A stretch of DNA of 57,727 nucleotides from Nemertoderma westbladi (lineage: Eukaryota > Xenacoelomorpha > Nemertodermatida > Nemertodermatidae), in contig JAUCBJ010007432.1 of the NCBI GenBank assembly GCA_032718475.1, positions 1 to 57,727 on the forward strand, in the 5' to 3' direction. The position numbers and the translations under genes were made by a program. Shown here piece by piece: positions 21,592 to 32,986 of the stretch (positions are counted from its first letter, which is position 1; every line of letters begins with the position of its first letter). The notes under the pieces were generated by a model. It was not told the origin of the DNA. It saw only the letters and a list, made by a program, of their open reading frames with translations, and made no database searches.

Positions 21592-24057
21592 CTACTACTA
21601 GGTCGAGCGAACTCGGACAGTGGAAATGAGATCCTTCCAGGCTTCCCGATTCTCCATAGTTGTCGCAATTTCGTTTCTCCCAAGTACAGTATCCCTTTCA
21701 AGTTGATCTATATATGTTATGGTCGGTCGTCCACGACAACGCTTTCCATGAGTTGGTTGCCAGAGAAGTAGATCTGGTATGACCTCGTCTTTACTTCGCC
21801 AGCAGTGCCCACTGAATGTTAATCTAAGTTCACGGAGGGTGGTTGATACAGGTGGTATTGAACCATAAAGCTCGGCGTTTGTCATGTGTTGTCTCCAGCT
21901 GATGTTTAGGGCTGCCCTTAGTAGTCTTGTGTAGCAACCATCTATTCGTTATTCAAGTGATTTAGTCAGTGTCCAGGTCTCACCCCCGTATAAAAATACA
22001 CTTTCCACTGTGGCTCGAAATAACTTAGTCTTCAGGTGCCTGGAGAGATCTGATTCCCAGATGGTATCCATTTTTGATAGAGCTACCCAAGCCTTTGCTT
22101 TCCTAACTTCTATGTCCTTTTTGCTACTCTCTATCCATGATCCAAGGTACTGGAAGTCATCAACCTTCCTTAGTTAATTATTATCAATGGTTGTCAAGTT
22201 CCCATCAACATTAAAGGTCATGAATTCGGTCTTTGTAGCATTTATATGCAATCCAACCTCCTTAGCAGCCCTCTCCACTTTATTTAGTAGAAGCTGTGCT
22301 GTGCATCTGCTAGCGTATTTGAGAGCAGGGCGATGTCATCCGCAAAGTCGGTGTCTGTGACTGTAGTTGCCGGATATCTACTACTTCTGCATTCTTGAAG
22401 TGTGAATCCCAGATCTTCACCCATTGTGGCCGTCCTCATTGCGTAATCCAGCACAATTACAAATAGTAATGGTGCTAATGTGTCACCTTGCAGTACGCCA
22501 GCCAGGATTGAGAAAAACTCAGTTTCACCATCTGGTGAGAGTACCTGCGCTTCTGTGTCACAATATAACAATCCAATGCCAGCAACAATTACTTCTGGTA
22601 TTCCATAAGCTCTTAGGATTTCAAGCATTTTACCTCTATGGATGGAGTCGAATGCCTTCTTGAAGTCCACAAAAGTCATGACTGCGGGGAGATTCTTTGA
22701 CTTAATTCCTTCAATCAGTCTCCGTAGTGCAAGTATCTGAGCTATTGTTGATCTACTTGGTCGAAATCCGTTTTAGCTCTTACGCAGTAGTTTCTCTATG
22801 TGAGGCCTAATCCTATATAGAATCATTTTATTGTATATTTTTGCAGCTACCACAAGCAGACAGATCCCACGATAGTTTGTTGGTATGCAGAGGTCTCCTT
22901 TCTTGGGGAGAGGCTTTAGTTGACCTTTAGTCCAAATTGGTGGTGGCTTTTCCCCTTTTAACATCCGGTTGCAAACATTCAATAATGGTCTGTTTAGCAC
23001 TCCGGTTTTCCATACCTCCGCTGGGATTTCATCTATTCCACTCGCTTTATTATTGGACATGCTTTTAATGCTTCTTTGGAGTTCGGCAGGTGTAAAGTCC
23101 CCTGTTTCTATAGGTGATGTCTTGTCATATATTTTCCTTGTAGGGCTGACCTCGATGTTTGGTGGCTGCCCAAGCAAGTTGCTGAAGTGATTTTTCCACT
23201 TCCCAGCACGTTCTTCAGGACTATCAGCTTTGAGACGCCCCTTTGCACAACTTTTCCGACCAGATACCTCATTTACAGTTTGCCAGGTAAGTCTTGATTG
23301 TTGCTGTATGTGAGTTTTATCAGTTTCAGTTATCAGTTTTATCCTGTATGTACTTTTCCTGGCTGATGTTGTAGGCCAATTTAAGATAGTCCTTAGCTTT
23401 CTCAACCTTGTTAATGTTTTCAGTTGTTGGTTGTTCGGTTTTAACTTTGTAGGCTATCTTAAGATCTTCTCTCTTACAAGTAGCCTCAGAGTTTTGCCAT
23501 AGCACATACTGTTCTGGGGGATATGCCTCTTAGCTGATTCCTTGTGGGCTGTTATTATATTCTGGTATATTGAATCGGTGGATTGGTCTTCATCCATTGA
23601 CTGAAGTGCTTCAAAGCGGTTTTGAACTTCTACTGTATAAGCATCCTTTACAGCATTGTCAGTTCTGAGTTTCTCCCAGTCATAGTTGACTTGCTTGCTT
23701 GTCCTGGGTTTGCTGGCTCTCAAACAGAGTCTTATCTCTGCAGTCACAATTCTGTGGTCCGAACCAATTAGGTTGAACGAGCTGTATGCCTTGCAGTTGA
23801 TCATGCTGTTTCTCCACTTTTTGTTTATAAGGATGTAATCCAGTTGTGCTTTGGTTCCATTAGGGTATTGAAAGGTCCATAGCTTCCCCTTACTCTTTTC
23901 GAATGTGTTCTCGAATGTGTTTCGAATGTTGGTATCAATTCAGATTCTTCCATTAGGTCTAAAAGTAAGTACCCATTTCTGTTAGAACTGGTGATATAGG
24001 TGTAACCCTTGATGTCTTCTGGGCCAATTTGCGCATAAAGAAGACCTTCAGAAGACA
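21592..24057 (-). mobile_element. 5'-truncated LINE inserted in the CR1/L2-like element
   Basis: Read on the minus strand it begins inside an AP-endonuclease domain (NRNGYLLLDLMEE at about 23960, IGSDHRIVTAEIRL at about 23760), followed by the RT: fingers NYRGICLLVVAAKIYNKM, palm FVDFKKAFDSIHRGKMLEIL, GVLQGDTLAPLLF and the intact catalytic FADDIALLS near 22330. A C-terminal region follows (SGHCWRSKDEVIPDLLLWQP) and a (TAG)n tail at 21592-21600. Several stops and frameshifts break it. This is a non-LTR family related to the one at 39.2, 45.3 and 55.3 kb; I do not assign a clade. Confidence 0.82.
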
Positions 24058-24136
24058 TCATACCAAGAAGATCATGCATAGTCCATGTGACACTGTATTA
24101 ACGAAGAGCACAGTAACTTGCGGGAGTCGGTGTTTA
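24058..24136. repeat. 79-bp target duplication, right copy
   Basis: Second copy of 21513-21591, marking the 5' junction of the inserted LINE. Confidence 0.85.
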
Positions 24137-25523
24137 AACTATTTTTATTTCTGTATAAAAGGATGGAAGAATTAAATTGAAATTGAATTGAATTGAAATT
24201 GAAATTGTATAGAGATACAGAAGCCTACTGTTCACTTTCGAGAAAATATTTTTCGCTGTGCTTTCTCCTGATAAGCAGTTACCCAATGTGGCGCCTAAAT
24301 ATTTAACTTCCTTTTTATTTTCAATCTTATGTCCATTACTAGTGACTTCAAACTTAGTTACCTTCTTTAACTTTCTTTTGGAACCAAACAAAATACTTTC
24401 AGTCTTACCGTTGTGAATGGATAGCTTATTATCAACCAACCACTCATTACAGGATTCTAGAACTGCACTTAACTATTGGGAAATATGGATAGGATCTTTA
24501 TGAGAGAAAATAAGAGCACTGTCGTCGGCATATAAAATGAGTTTAAAATCGGGATCTATACTACTTTCCTTTACCTATACTACTATCATTGACATAGCAT
24601 ACAAAAAGCAGAGGACCTAATAAACTACCTGGCGGTACACCACAGGTAATCTCTTCTACAGTAGACTGCGATTTTCTAATGACTAAAGTTTGACCTCTGT
24701 CTGACAGGTAGGACCTGAACCAGTCTATAGAACCTACACCCATCAGGCCTAACTTACCAAGCAGAATTTCATGATCTACAATATCGAAAGCCTTTTGTAG
24801 GTCCAACATTACCATACCAGTATATAAACCCTTTGCGTTATTGCATCTAATTGTATCAGTTAAGTTAATAAGGCAGGTGTCTGTAGAATATGATTTACGA
24901 AAACCGGACTGAAGTTCATAGATCAGATTTAGCCTACTAAGATGTGCCTTCAGCTGTAGATAAACAGAACGTTCTAGAATTTTAGATACAATACTTAAGA
25001 TACTAACAGGTCTGTAATTACAGAGTTCTGTAATATTTACACATATAATTTTATACAGAGGAACAACCTTAGCTAATTTCAGTTCGTCTGGTACTACATT
25101 GTCTATGATAGAGTAATTAATAATACCTTCTTAACTAAATTAGAGGCAACATTAGTAAAATAATTATTAAATAAATTACTAACTAGAGTATGATCATGAA
25201 TCAGCTCACCGTTATCTTGCAGAACAATATTCGATTTAGATTTAAGGTTTTTATAACCTAATGATTTTAGGGTAGACCATAGACTTTTAGGATTATCTCA
25301 TTTCTATTTCTTCATATTCTCATTTATTTTGTTGTACAAATATTCAGATTTAGTTTTTTTATTTCCCGTTGGACAAGGTTAATTATTATAATCAGCTGAA
25401 ACACGGTATTTCCTAAATTTATACAAATAGTTATCTTTTCTCTGATATTACTAAGAATACCCGAGGTCATCCAGGGTATAAATGTTCTGATTATATTTTA
25501 CATTTCTCAACACTTTTCCCTAC

Positions 25524-25715
25524 CTTTCTCGCATTTGTTATCATCTTCTATTAAACATTGCTTAGACTCAGAGAGTAACTCATGATGACAGAATCCACCA
25601 TTGACTGCTCCAACTAGGACATCCCGAGTGCGGTTGGAGTAACCAGAGCATGGGTTCATATCTGTTACACAATCACTCCACGCTGTCCACGAACTCAGTA
25701 CACAGTCAAGAGGTT
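25524..25715 (-). CDS. TSP1 repeat exon, phase 1-1
   Basis: A 192-bp exon (64 codons) with a TTGAATAG acceptor and a GTAGGG donor, phase 1-1. It encodes a good TSP1 module: DCVLSSWTAWSDCVTDMNPC with the W-x-x-W-S-x-C motif, a following SGYSNRTRDV stretch where the Arg layers sit, then a cysteine and a C-x-x-x-x-x-x-C-like end (KQCLIEDDNKC). W-x-x-W is the C-mannosylation motif, known to be glycosylated in many TSP1 proteins. It is the clearest TSP1 of the gene. Confidence 0.88.
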
Positions 25716-25997
25716 CTATTCAAAAAAGAAACATAATGTATTTATTAGTTGTAAATACCTTAAGATTAGGATTTAAAATATATTTTTTTTTATTAGAGAT
25801 ATTCAATTAGAACTAAATGATATAATAACAACAAACCAACGCTATGTGAATGAATATAATAAATGGTAATTGCTATAAATAAATGGTTAAAAGAAAGGAA
25901 ACGGAGGGAAATAAAATCACGCCTGTGTGTGATTTTATTTATCATATAATTTGCAATAATAATTTTAATATTTTACAACCCACAAAAAATAATTTAC

Positions 25998-26162
25998 CTG
26001 GTAAACATGGGACGTCGTTGCACACTTCAGTTTGCTCTATACAAGGTGGACAAGGAACACCAAGCGGGTTGAGTTTGATGTCTCGTTTCATTTCGATTGC
26101 TCCACCACCACACATTTTGGTACATTCTCCTTGGTATTGCCATCTTTCATGGTAATCACATT
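25998..26162 (-). CDS. TSP1 repeat exon, phase 1-1
   Basis: A 165-bp exon (55 codons) with a CATGCAG acceptor and a GTAAAT donor, phase 1-1. The peptide contains YQGECTKMCGGGAIEMKRDI and ends EQTEVCNDVPCLPG. The C-x-x-x-CGGG motif and final C-x4-C are standard TSP1. It is 280 bases upstream of the exon at 25715 in transcription order. Confidence 0.88.
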
Positions 26163-26334
26163 CTGCATGAATGAATGAAAGAATAAAATGCTTATAAAAG
26201 CAATTCCGATTTCAATTAAAATTATACAATTTATTTTTGTACTGGCGATAGCGAAATCCGAAGAGAGATTTGTGCCATCAATGCAACCTAATGAATGAGG
26301 TGCACATGTATATAAAAGTTTCCTAGAAATGTAT

Positions 26335-26398
26335 ACATACACTTCACAAATTCTTGTGTAATGCACGGTTTGGTGTCCAGATTACGCAACACATGCTT
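26335..26398 (-). repeat. displaced copies of a TSP1 exon end
   Basis: This piece is the third unit (26335-26377) and half of the second unit (26378-26398) of a 43-bp tandem repeat whose first unit (28175-28217) spans the 3' end and donor of the TSP1 exon at 28187. An inserted LINE separates the two halves of unit two. Confidence 0.8.
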
Positions 26399-26410
26399 GT
26401 ACATTGCACA
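26399..26410. repeat. 12-bp target duplication, left copy
   Basis: GTACATTGCACA, repeated at 28153-28164. It brackets the LINE insertion between them. Confidence 0.85.
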
Positions 26411-27023
26411 TCGAATACGTAAATGAAAGGCATGGGCAGCTTTAAATAGGTTTTCCAGGATTTGGAAGTCACATAGAATTAATCGGAAACTTAAGGTCCG
26501 ATTATTTAGAGCAGCAGTAGTTCCAGTACTCCTCTATGGGAGTCCATTCTGGGCTCTAACTGTTGAGGACACCAAATCTCTGGATGGCACATTCAGAAGA
26601 ATGCTACGCCGGGTTCACTGTGTCAAGTACAATGCACACACCTCTAACCAGATACTATACTGTATAACATTGGAGATGTGTCATTGGTTCCCGAAGCTTG
26701 ACATTAGAACAAAGCTGCCTCCGCTTTGCAGGACATTGATTTTGCCGTGAGGACCAGCCAGTGCATAATATTGTGCTTTGGCAGCCTCATGGAGTGAATA
26801 AGCATGGTGGACAGCCCATGACTTTCTTGAGACGCATCTTAAAGGACACTGGCCTTGAAGATGCGGATGATCTAGCAAATGCCATGATTTTTATTTTTTT
26901 ATTTTATTTATTCCTCAATAGTATAGATAATAATAACATTACATTATAAGCAGAGTTGACTCTGCTGGTTGGTAGGGGGCGGTCGAGACTATAGCGCAGC
27001 TAGTGTAGCACGACCCCCCCTCT

Positions 27024-27313
27024 TACTACTACTAGGATCGGCATGCTGCATTGCAGCTGCATTTTTAAGAATGCTGTGCCGGCTTGTCAACATAATTGCA
27101 CCGCCGAAACTTCCTATCACCCATGACATTTGCTAGATCATCCGCAACTTCAAGGCCAGTGTCCTTTAAGATGCGTCTCAAGAAAGTCATGGGCTGTCCA
27201 CCATGCTTATTCACTCCAAGAGGCTGCCAAAGTACAAGATTATGCAATGGCTGGTCCTCATGGCGAAAGCAACGTCCTGCAAAGCAGAGGCGATTTTGTT
27301 CTATTGTCAAGCT
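27024..27313 (-). mobile_element. inverted 3' end of the same LINE family
   Basis: The minus strand encodes LCFAGRCFRHEDQPLHNLVL and VNKHGGQPMTFLRRILKDTG, ending in a stop and the AGCATGCCGATCCTAGTAGTAGT-type 3' end (tail at 27024-27035). It lies within the DNA that interrupts the plus-strand copy of the same family. Confidence 0.75.
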
Positions 27314-28070
27314 TTGTGACGGTATCCACTGGAGTTGACAGTGGTGGATACCGACCGGTCTAGGTTGTACGCGTCGTTGCGTCGCTGGGCTGCTGGGCTA
27401 AAGGCTGGATATATATGTTTGGCCAAAGGCCGATGAAAAACAACATAGTTAGTTGTCAGTATTGATAATCACCGCAATTGATAATAGCACAGTTTGAGTA
27501 TAATAATATGCAATACAAACAGTAACAGTAAAGACGACGGTCAAAAACTATTCCGGTCTCACAACCGTAAGGAAATCAACTAACTAATAATCAGTAATTA
27601 CAAGGGTTATATCATTGACACATATTAGTTTTAGCCCTACACTACTGGGCGGCCTCTAATATCCAATGGAAGCGCTCTTGTCCTCCCCAATGTGTTTTCC
27701 TTTCCGCTATTGGCTTAACCTGATTAATTCTCACCTCGCCACTCCCTGTTGGCGCTAGGTTGTCTGGGAGAAAGATAAACAAAATAATAGTTTTTGAGAA
27801 TGACAAAATAATAGAGTTTAAGAGTTTTTGGTGCAGTTAATAATTCGGACACGGGAGTAAATTGTATTTTAACCGACGTTTCAAAGTTTCAAGACTAGGA
27901 CTGTTATGGATAGATTCAGAGAAGAGATTCAGGTTCCAGAGAAGGGGGCCTTGATTGACATTGATTGATGGTGAACATTGAACCGCATAGGAGGTAAGTG
28001 AAATAGTCCAGAGGAGGCCAGATGAGTGCTATAAGAATGTTCAGAAGAAGCGTTGGTAAATAGGTGAGAT
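27314..28070. other. unidentified insert within the interrupted LINE
   Basis: I see no coding region. It starts with a 9-bp inverted repeat (GGTATCCAC...GTGGATACC, about 27320-27352). It could be a non-autonomous element or a solo terminal repeat, but I found no matching ends. Confidence 0.4.
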
Positions 28071-28186
28071 AATGGGTGATAGTCTTTGTCAAAAAGCCGG
28101 GACAGCATTCTTAAAAATGCAGCTGCAATGCAGCATGCCGATCCTAATAGTAGTACATTGCACAGTATGGTGTCGAGAATACTCAC

Positions 28187-28354
28187 CACATGCTTGTGTA
28201 TTGCACGGTATGGTGTCTAGTAGATGGACTTTATCACAAGGATGACCACCGTAGTCCGCCTGATGTGTGACATAACGTTCCACTGTCTGGACACCGGTTC
28301 CACATGGTAAACTGCAACCGGTTACCTCATACCAACCAGTGAGACCGCAATCAA
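28187..28354 (-). CDS. TSP1 repeat exon, phase 1-1
   Basis: A 168-bp exon (56 codons) with a TATTTAG acceptor and a strong GTGAGT donor, phase 1-1. The peptide contains DCGLTGWYEVTGCSLPCGTG and ends DTIPCNTQACG, a standard TSP1 with CGTG and C-x4-C. Its 3' end including the donor lies in a 43-bp tandem triplication, so further donor-like sites follow it. Confidence 0.88.
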
Positions 28355-28837
28355 CTAAATATTAAAATACAAAGTGGTATTTAATTTAGTGCAGTATTTT
28401 CCATGTAATTTAATTCGGTGGAACAAAAAGCTTTTTTAATTTAAGTTTTCATAAAATAATTTAAACAGTGGGTGCAGCTCGATGTAAGAGAGTATAAATA
28501 AGTAATTTATAATTTTTTCTAAATATGAAAATTGAATCTGATCGCTTTATCATTGGGTAAATACGTTGTTCATAATGAATGGTAACAAGTTTCTTAATAA
28601 TTAACCATTTAAACAACATTGTAAGGTTTCATTCATCAACCCTAATTAACGGCGTCATGTAAACCCTAAGTCATAATAAACTGGTTAAGCAATTTGAATA
28701 GCACAAATAATCACAATTTTAATAAACATAAATTGCTTAGATTATGACTTAGACTAATTATCCATAATAATTATATTGAACTTTATTACTAAACGGGTTC
28801 AGAAAAAAAAGAGAGTTAAAAGGTAAAAAGAGTTCAG
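28355..28837. other. AT-rich intron
   Basis: I see no gene or recognisable repeat in this stretch. Confidence 0.5.
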
Positions 28838-29379
28838 GGTCCATCGAATAGGTCACCCGGAGAGGGAACGCCCGTCGCCATAACAGACGCCGCGTTGCCC
28901 ACTAGAATGGCCACCTGAATCCGCTGTAGGAGGAAGCGGAGTGAGCGGGGTTCGTGGGTGAACGCGTGCATTCGGGAGCCAACCTCCCGGAGGAAGGCCG
29001 CAGTCTCTGGGCCGGGGCGGCCGAGGGTCTCAAAGGCCACAGGATGGAAAATGTGGAGGCCCCGCTGCTCCAGCTCGGCGTATGTCGCGCGTTTCCTCCG
29101 CTCTGCACTCCTCCGGCAGGAGAGGCCGTGAAGGCCGTCTGCGGCGACTGGACTACCGCAATGGTCACAGGTGTGGGGTTCCACCACCTTGCACCCGAGC
29201 CGGGTGGCGATGGCGATCCGAAACTGGGTGTCAGTTAGTTTCAGCCCCAACGAGGCGCAAGGGAGGGCATCGAGCCAGCAGCCCGCTGTGGGGTCGTCGA
29301 CCGAGTTCAGCCGCGCGAGGTTCAGTTGCGATGCTGCGCGACGGATGCTGGCGAGGGACTCCTCGTGCACCGGGGCCAT
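28838..29379 (-). pseudogene. C-terminal fragment of an RT-type element
   Basis: An open 181-codon stretch, GC-rich against its surroundings. It contains GCWLDALPCASLGLKLTD, a C-x2-C-x7-H-x2-H/C-like finger (CDHCGSPVAADGLHGLSC) and LRFLLQRIQVAILVGNAASV. I recall this pattern from the tails of an RT family common in marine invertebrates, related to the RT pseudogene at 30.3-33.0 kb, but here the part between finger and tail is shorter than I would expect. No RT palm is present. Family recall is from memory. Confidence 0.55.
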
Positions 29380-29548
29380 CCATGCGCGCTGGACAGGACC
29401 GGCACAACATTTAAATAATATAACTAATGTAGTACCTTATGCCTAGGTGTGTAATACTACGGTAGTGCAGTAATATTCAGCTGTTCAGGCAGTTATGTGA
29501 CAGCTAACAGGCCTACTAACTGACTGATATTGCGATTTAATATTATCT

Positions 29549-29932
29549 CTACCCCCCTGAAGTCTTCCGAGTGTTCGCCATTATCGCAATGCCAGAGTGT
29601 TGTGGATGCAACACCAGGTCTGGGCGCTGTGTCCACTGTGCATGAGCAAAATCGGGGTCCCCATGCACTTCTTGTGCTCTAATGGTAAATGGATGATGTC
29701 GTAACATGTCGGGGGCAATTTGCTCGCAACGAGTTGATTCAGCTGTTGTTATGGTCTTGCCATCTTCAACTGGCAGTGCATCCCAACCAGTGCTCAGAGC
29801 GTCTATATGCGTCAATGGTGATGAGACTCTCGATGACCATGAATCAACCTTGCTTGACTGAAACAGATGCGTCTCCAATATCGAGGCTTCAGGGGCCCAC
29901 AAGGAAGGTGACCCAGATTGATACTCTTTCAA
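29549..29932 (-). other. unidentified ORF in element-derived DNA
   Basis: 128 codons with no clear domain. The piece SSPLTHIDALSTGWDALP faintly resembles an RNase H beta-strand and aspartate, which would suit a decayed retroelement. It ends at a stop at 29549. The opposite strand is also partly open, so the coding strand is uncertain. Confidence 0.25.
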
Positions 29933-30024
29933 GAGGTTTTACCTCTCCCACTCGGTTAGTGGGCGAGTTGTCACCAGGGATGGCACGAGCTCGGGCGAGG
30001 GAAATATTAAGTCGAGTATGGTGT

Positions 30025-30260
30025 GGTCCCCCAATCATGGGTCCCCCAGTCACAGCCATGGGTCCCCCAGTCACAGCCATGGGTCCCCCAGTCGTGGTTC
30101 CCCCTGTCATGGGTCCCCCAGTTACAACCACGGGTCCCCCAGTCACGGGACCCCCAGTCACGGGTTCCCCAGTCACGGCTCCCCCAGTCACAGTTCCCCC
30201 AGTCACAGTCATGGCCCCCCTAGTCACTGTCACAACTCCACCCATCCCAGTCATGGTGTC
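30025..30260 (+). repeat. GPPVT-type minisatellite
   Basis: Repeats of GGGTCCCCCAGTCACAGCCAT and shorter variants, mostly 12 to 21 bp and in multiples of three. All frames stay open, which makes long Pro/Val/Thr ORFs on the plus strand and Gly/Thr/Val ORFs on the minus strand that need not be genes. Confidence 0.8.
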
Positions 30261-30282
30261 CCCAGGGATGGGTATTTAATTT

Positions 30283-32986
30283 ATGGCCCATAAAGACAAA
30301 CACCCTCGGGTCAGGAAATGGGAGAGGGTGAGTCCATCAATTCACTTGGGTTCTCAAGCGCATCAATTGGGTCCTCTCTGCCAGTCTGGTCCCCAAGCCC
30401 CAATGAATCAGTCCAAGGCACATCTAGTTACATGGGGAAGCATACAGTCATCCTTTGAGGAGCTTAAAGCAACCATAAACCGGTTCTATGACGCAGTGGT
30501 TCACTGGCACTCAAACCTGTTCTTGGTTCCTCTGGGGGCTGTGGGTCGCGATTTCATCGCCGGTTTGTCGCACTTCATAGAACTAGTGACTACTAGCAGT
30601 GTTCTGCAACAGATAGCACTCATAGCAATGATGGTAGCTCCAGCTCTGCTCCTATAGAAACCGAGTCGTTTATCGACTACTGCAACCCACCGACTGAGAA
30701 CACTTCTATTCAAAACAACTTTTGCTGACAGGTAACATTTCAGCAGCAACGAGATGCCTGAGCGAACTAAACCATGGGAAGACCAAGGTAGAACAAGATG
30801 TTCTGTGGGCTAAAAATCCGGCTGCTAAATCCACCAATAAGTCTATCCTCTTAAGAGTGTTTGAGGGAGCCCCAGAATCCCATAGCATCATATTTGAGCA
30901 CCTAAATGGACAACTCATCCTGTTCAGTCTCTTCAGGATGTGAGGAAATGCAGCGGGACCTTCAGGGCTGGACGTAAGCATTTACTGACAAAATTCCGGA
31001 ACTGGTTATCGTGACGCCTTTGTGACAGAATCACCGATCTAGGGAAGCTTATTTCGCAGAAAGTCCTCCCTAAAGGAATTCTCACCTTGTTTCTGTCAGC
31101 CTGACTTCTAGCACTGGACAAGAACCCAGGTGTTCTTTGCCGGGTGGTTGGCAAGGCGGCAATGTCCTGTATACGGGAAGACCTCCAGGAGGCTGGTGGA
31201 TCTGTGCAGATGTGTCTGGGTCAGAAAGCTGGCATCGAGTTTGCCATTCACTCCTTGAATGATGGTTTTGAATCTGCAGATAGCCAAGCTGTCCTTCAGA
31301 TAGATGCGACCAATGCATTTAACTTTCTAAACCACCAAGCCTCAGTGCACAACATCAAGCTGGTCTGCCCTGCTCTCCACACCATAGTGGTAAACTGTTT
31401 CAACCAGCCATCACATTTATTTGTTGGTGGAGAGAGTCTGCTATCAGAGGAAGGATCAACACAGGGAGAACCAGTGGCAATGCCGAGGTTTGGATATTGA
31501 CTAGTACCACTGCTTGTCGAGGTAGCCCAGGCATGTACTGTCATACAGAAGTGGTTCGCTGATGATGGAAATGCAAGGGGAAAACTCAAGGAACTCCAGG
31601 AACTCAAGGTTCTCCAGGAACTCCAGGAACTCAAGGTTCTGGGATATTGTATCAGAGAGGGTGCCACTTTATGGATATTACCCAACCAAGTGCTTCCTTA
31701 CAATGAAGCTGGAGAAGTAGGAGGAGGCGACAACCATGTTTGCAGGAACCGGAATGGCTGTGAACACAGTCGGCAATAAACTTATCGGAAGTTAATAAAT
31801 TATCGGAACCGAGTGTTTCCATCATGACTTTATCAACCAGAAAGTAGAAGAGTTTGCCTCTGATGTGGACCACCTCGCCATTATTGCTGCAGTTGATCCC
31901 CATTGTACCTACACCGGTCTCACTTTTGGACTGTCCTGTTGGTGGAGGTTTCTTGCGTGTATGATGCCAGAAGTGATGGAGCAGTTTGGCAAGTTGGAGG
32001 ATTCAGTGGAACGGTATCTCTGCCGATTATTCGACAGATCATCAATGACACCTGAGGAGAGCCAGGTGATATATCTTCCAGTCCAAGAAGGAGGGTTAGG
32101 GATTCCCACCCAAGTTGATCTACCTACAGCCCCAATACGAGAACTCTCGGATGATTTGTGAGCCGTTCAACTCCTTGGAGGGTGAGCTGATGGCAGTAGT
32201 AAGGGAGGAGCAGATGCACCTCGCCAAGCTAGTAACAGCATCCTCCTTAAGTGTAGCAAAATTGAAGAAGGAGTATGTGCTCGACTCTTTAATGCAAGAC
32301 CAGTTAAAACTGCATACATTAACCACCAGCCTGGCTAAATGCTAAACCCCTAACTCTGCACGACACTCACCTTTCCAAGGAGGAGTTCAGGAACCCATAC
32401 TCGACTGAGCCCATACTCGACTGAGGAGGTGCACAACGTGGCTGTTGAGCCCATGCTCCTGCCACTAACCCGGGAGTCTTTCCCCCCTTCGGTCCACCTT
32501 GACAGATCAGCAGGCAAGACTCGATGTGTTGGTGAGTGGATTCTGGGGCAACTGCTTCCAGAATGCTACTGCTTCCATGTTCATCGATGTGTTGGTGTTT
32601 AACCTGCTGGCTGGATCAAATGCCACTATGATGCTGGAGACACCCCACCTCTATCATGAGGGATGGAAGATCCGAAAGTACGAGGAAAGGATTCGTGAGG
32701 TGTAACACTCCACTTTCACCCCTCTGATTTACAGTGGAGTGGTGCCGACTCAACTGCTCACTAGTTCATTAAAAATCTGGCATCAAAACTGGCAGAGAAG
32801 TGGATGGTCCCCTACTCTGAGTCGGTCTCCTGGGTGCAATGACGCATCAACTTTTCATTGCTGAGATCGTTCCTGATGTGTTTCCGTGGGTTCCAGTCAG
32901 CTACCAGATGACCAGTGAGGGTGGCAGTTGCTGACGCATCTATCGTCTTGGCGAACTCAGACATGGATCCAGGACTGTTTGCATGA
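30283..32986 (+). pseudogene. dead RT element, copy A
   Basis: Broken plus-strand reading frames in order: an N-terminal helical part (ELKATINRFYDAVVHWHSNL), RT palm LQIDATNAFNFLNHQASVHN at 31300, GSTQGEPVAM at 31460, the catalytic segment WFADDGNA at about 31552, a thumb region with LPVQEGGLGIPTQVDL at 32100, and a C-terminal nuclease-like region RLDVLVSGFWGNCF plus FIDVLVFNLLAGSNA at 32520-32620. It ends LANSDMDPGLFA at a stop at 32984-32986. The FADD pair remains, but stops and frameshifts are many. The D and D-x-V pattern in the tail could be a PD-(D/E)xK-type nuclease; I do not name a clade. It lies in an intron of the TSP1 gene, opposite to it. Confidence 0.7.

Larger units (their letters stand above)
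20953..25485 (-). mobile_element. CR1/L2-like LINE, split by a second LINE
   Basis: On the minus strand RT segments appear at about 25400-24140, including [39 protein letters not shown] and WLVDNKLSIHNGKTESILFG. The protein tail resumes at 21590-21250 (CHMDYACSSWYEGLTKQLKC and VHKVYNGKCPNYLKQKFNRV). The gap between is exactly the second LINE (21592-24057). The RT frame has several stops and frameshifts, and the catalytic F/Y-x-D-D segment is degraded. Its 5' edge lies within about 40 bases of the donor of the TSP1 exon at 25524. Clade assignment rests on motif memory. Confidence 0.75.
26411..28152 (+). mobile_element. 5'-truncated LINE insertion, itself interrupted
   Basis: Bounded by the 12-bp duplication. 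The plus strand 26411-26885 matches the C-terminal third of the LINE at 45333-46381 (RINRKLKVRLFRAAVVPVLL, RMLRRVHCVKYNAH). The match breaks at 26885 after DDLAN and resumes at about 28070 (GCAGCATGCCGATCCTA and the (TAG)n tail at 28141-28152). The DNA between 26886 and 28070 is therefore a later insertion or composite. The ORF has several stops. Confidence 0.8.

Noticed and set aside
25883-26155. 90-codon plus-strand ORF
   Set aside because: It is antisense to a well-supported TSP1 exon with splice sites and cysteine pattern on the minus strand.
26950-27023. Possible tRNA-derived SINE with an AGCAGAGTTGACTCTGCT hairpin
   Set aside because: I could not fit A and B boxes or a cloverleaf. Only a short stem is visible.
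29889-30279. Pro/Val/Thr or Gly/Thr/Val repeat protein
   Set aside because: It is a short-period minisatellite with open frames on both strands and no flanking coding support.
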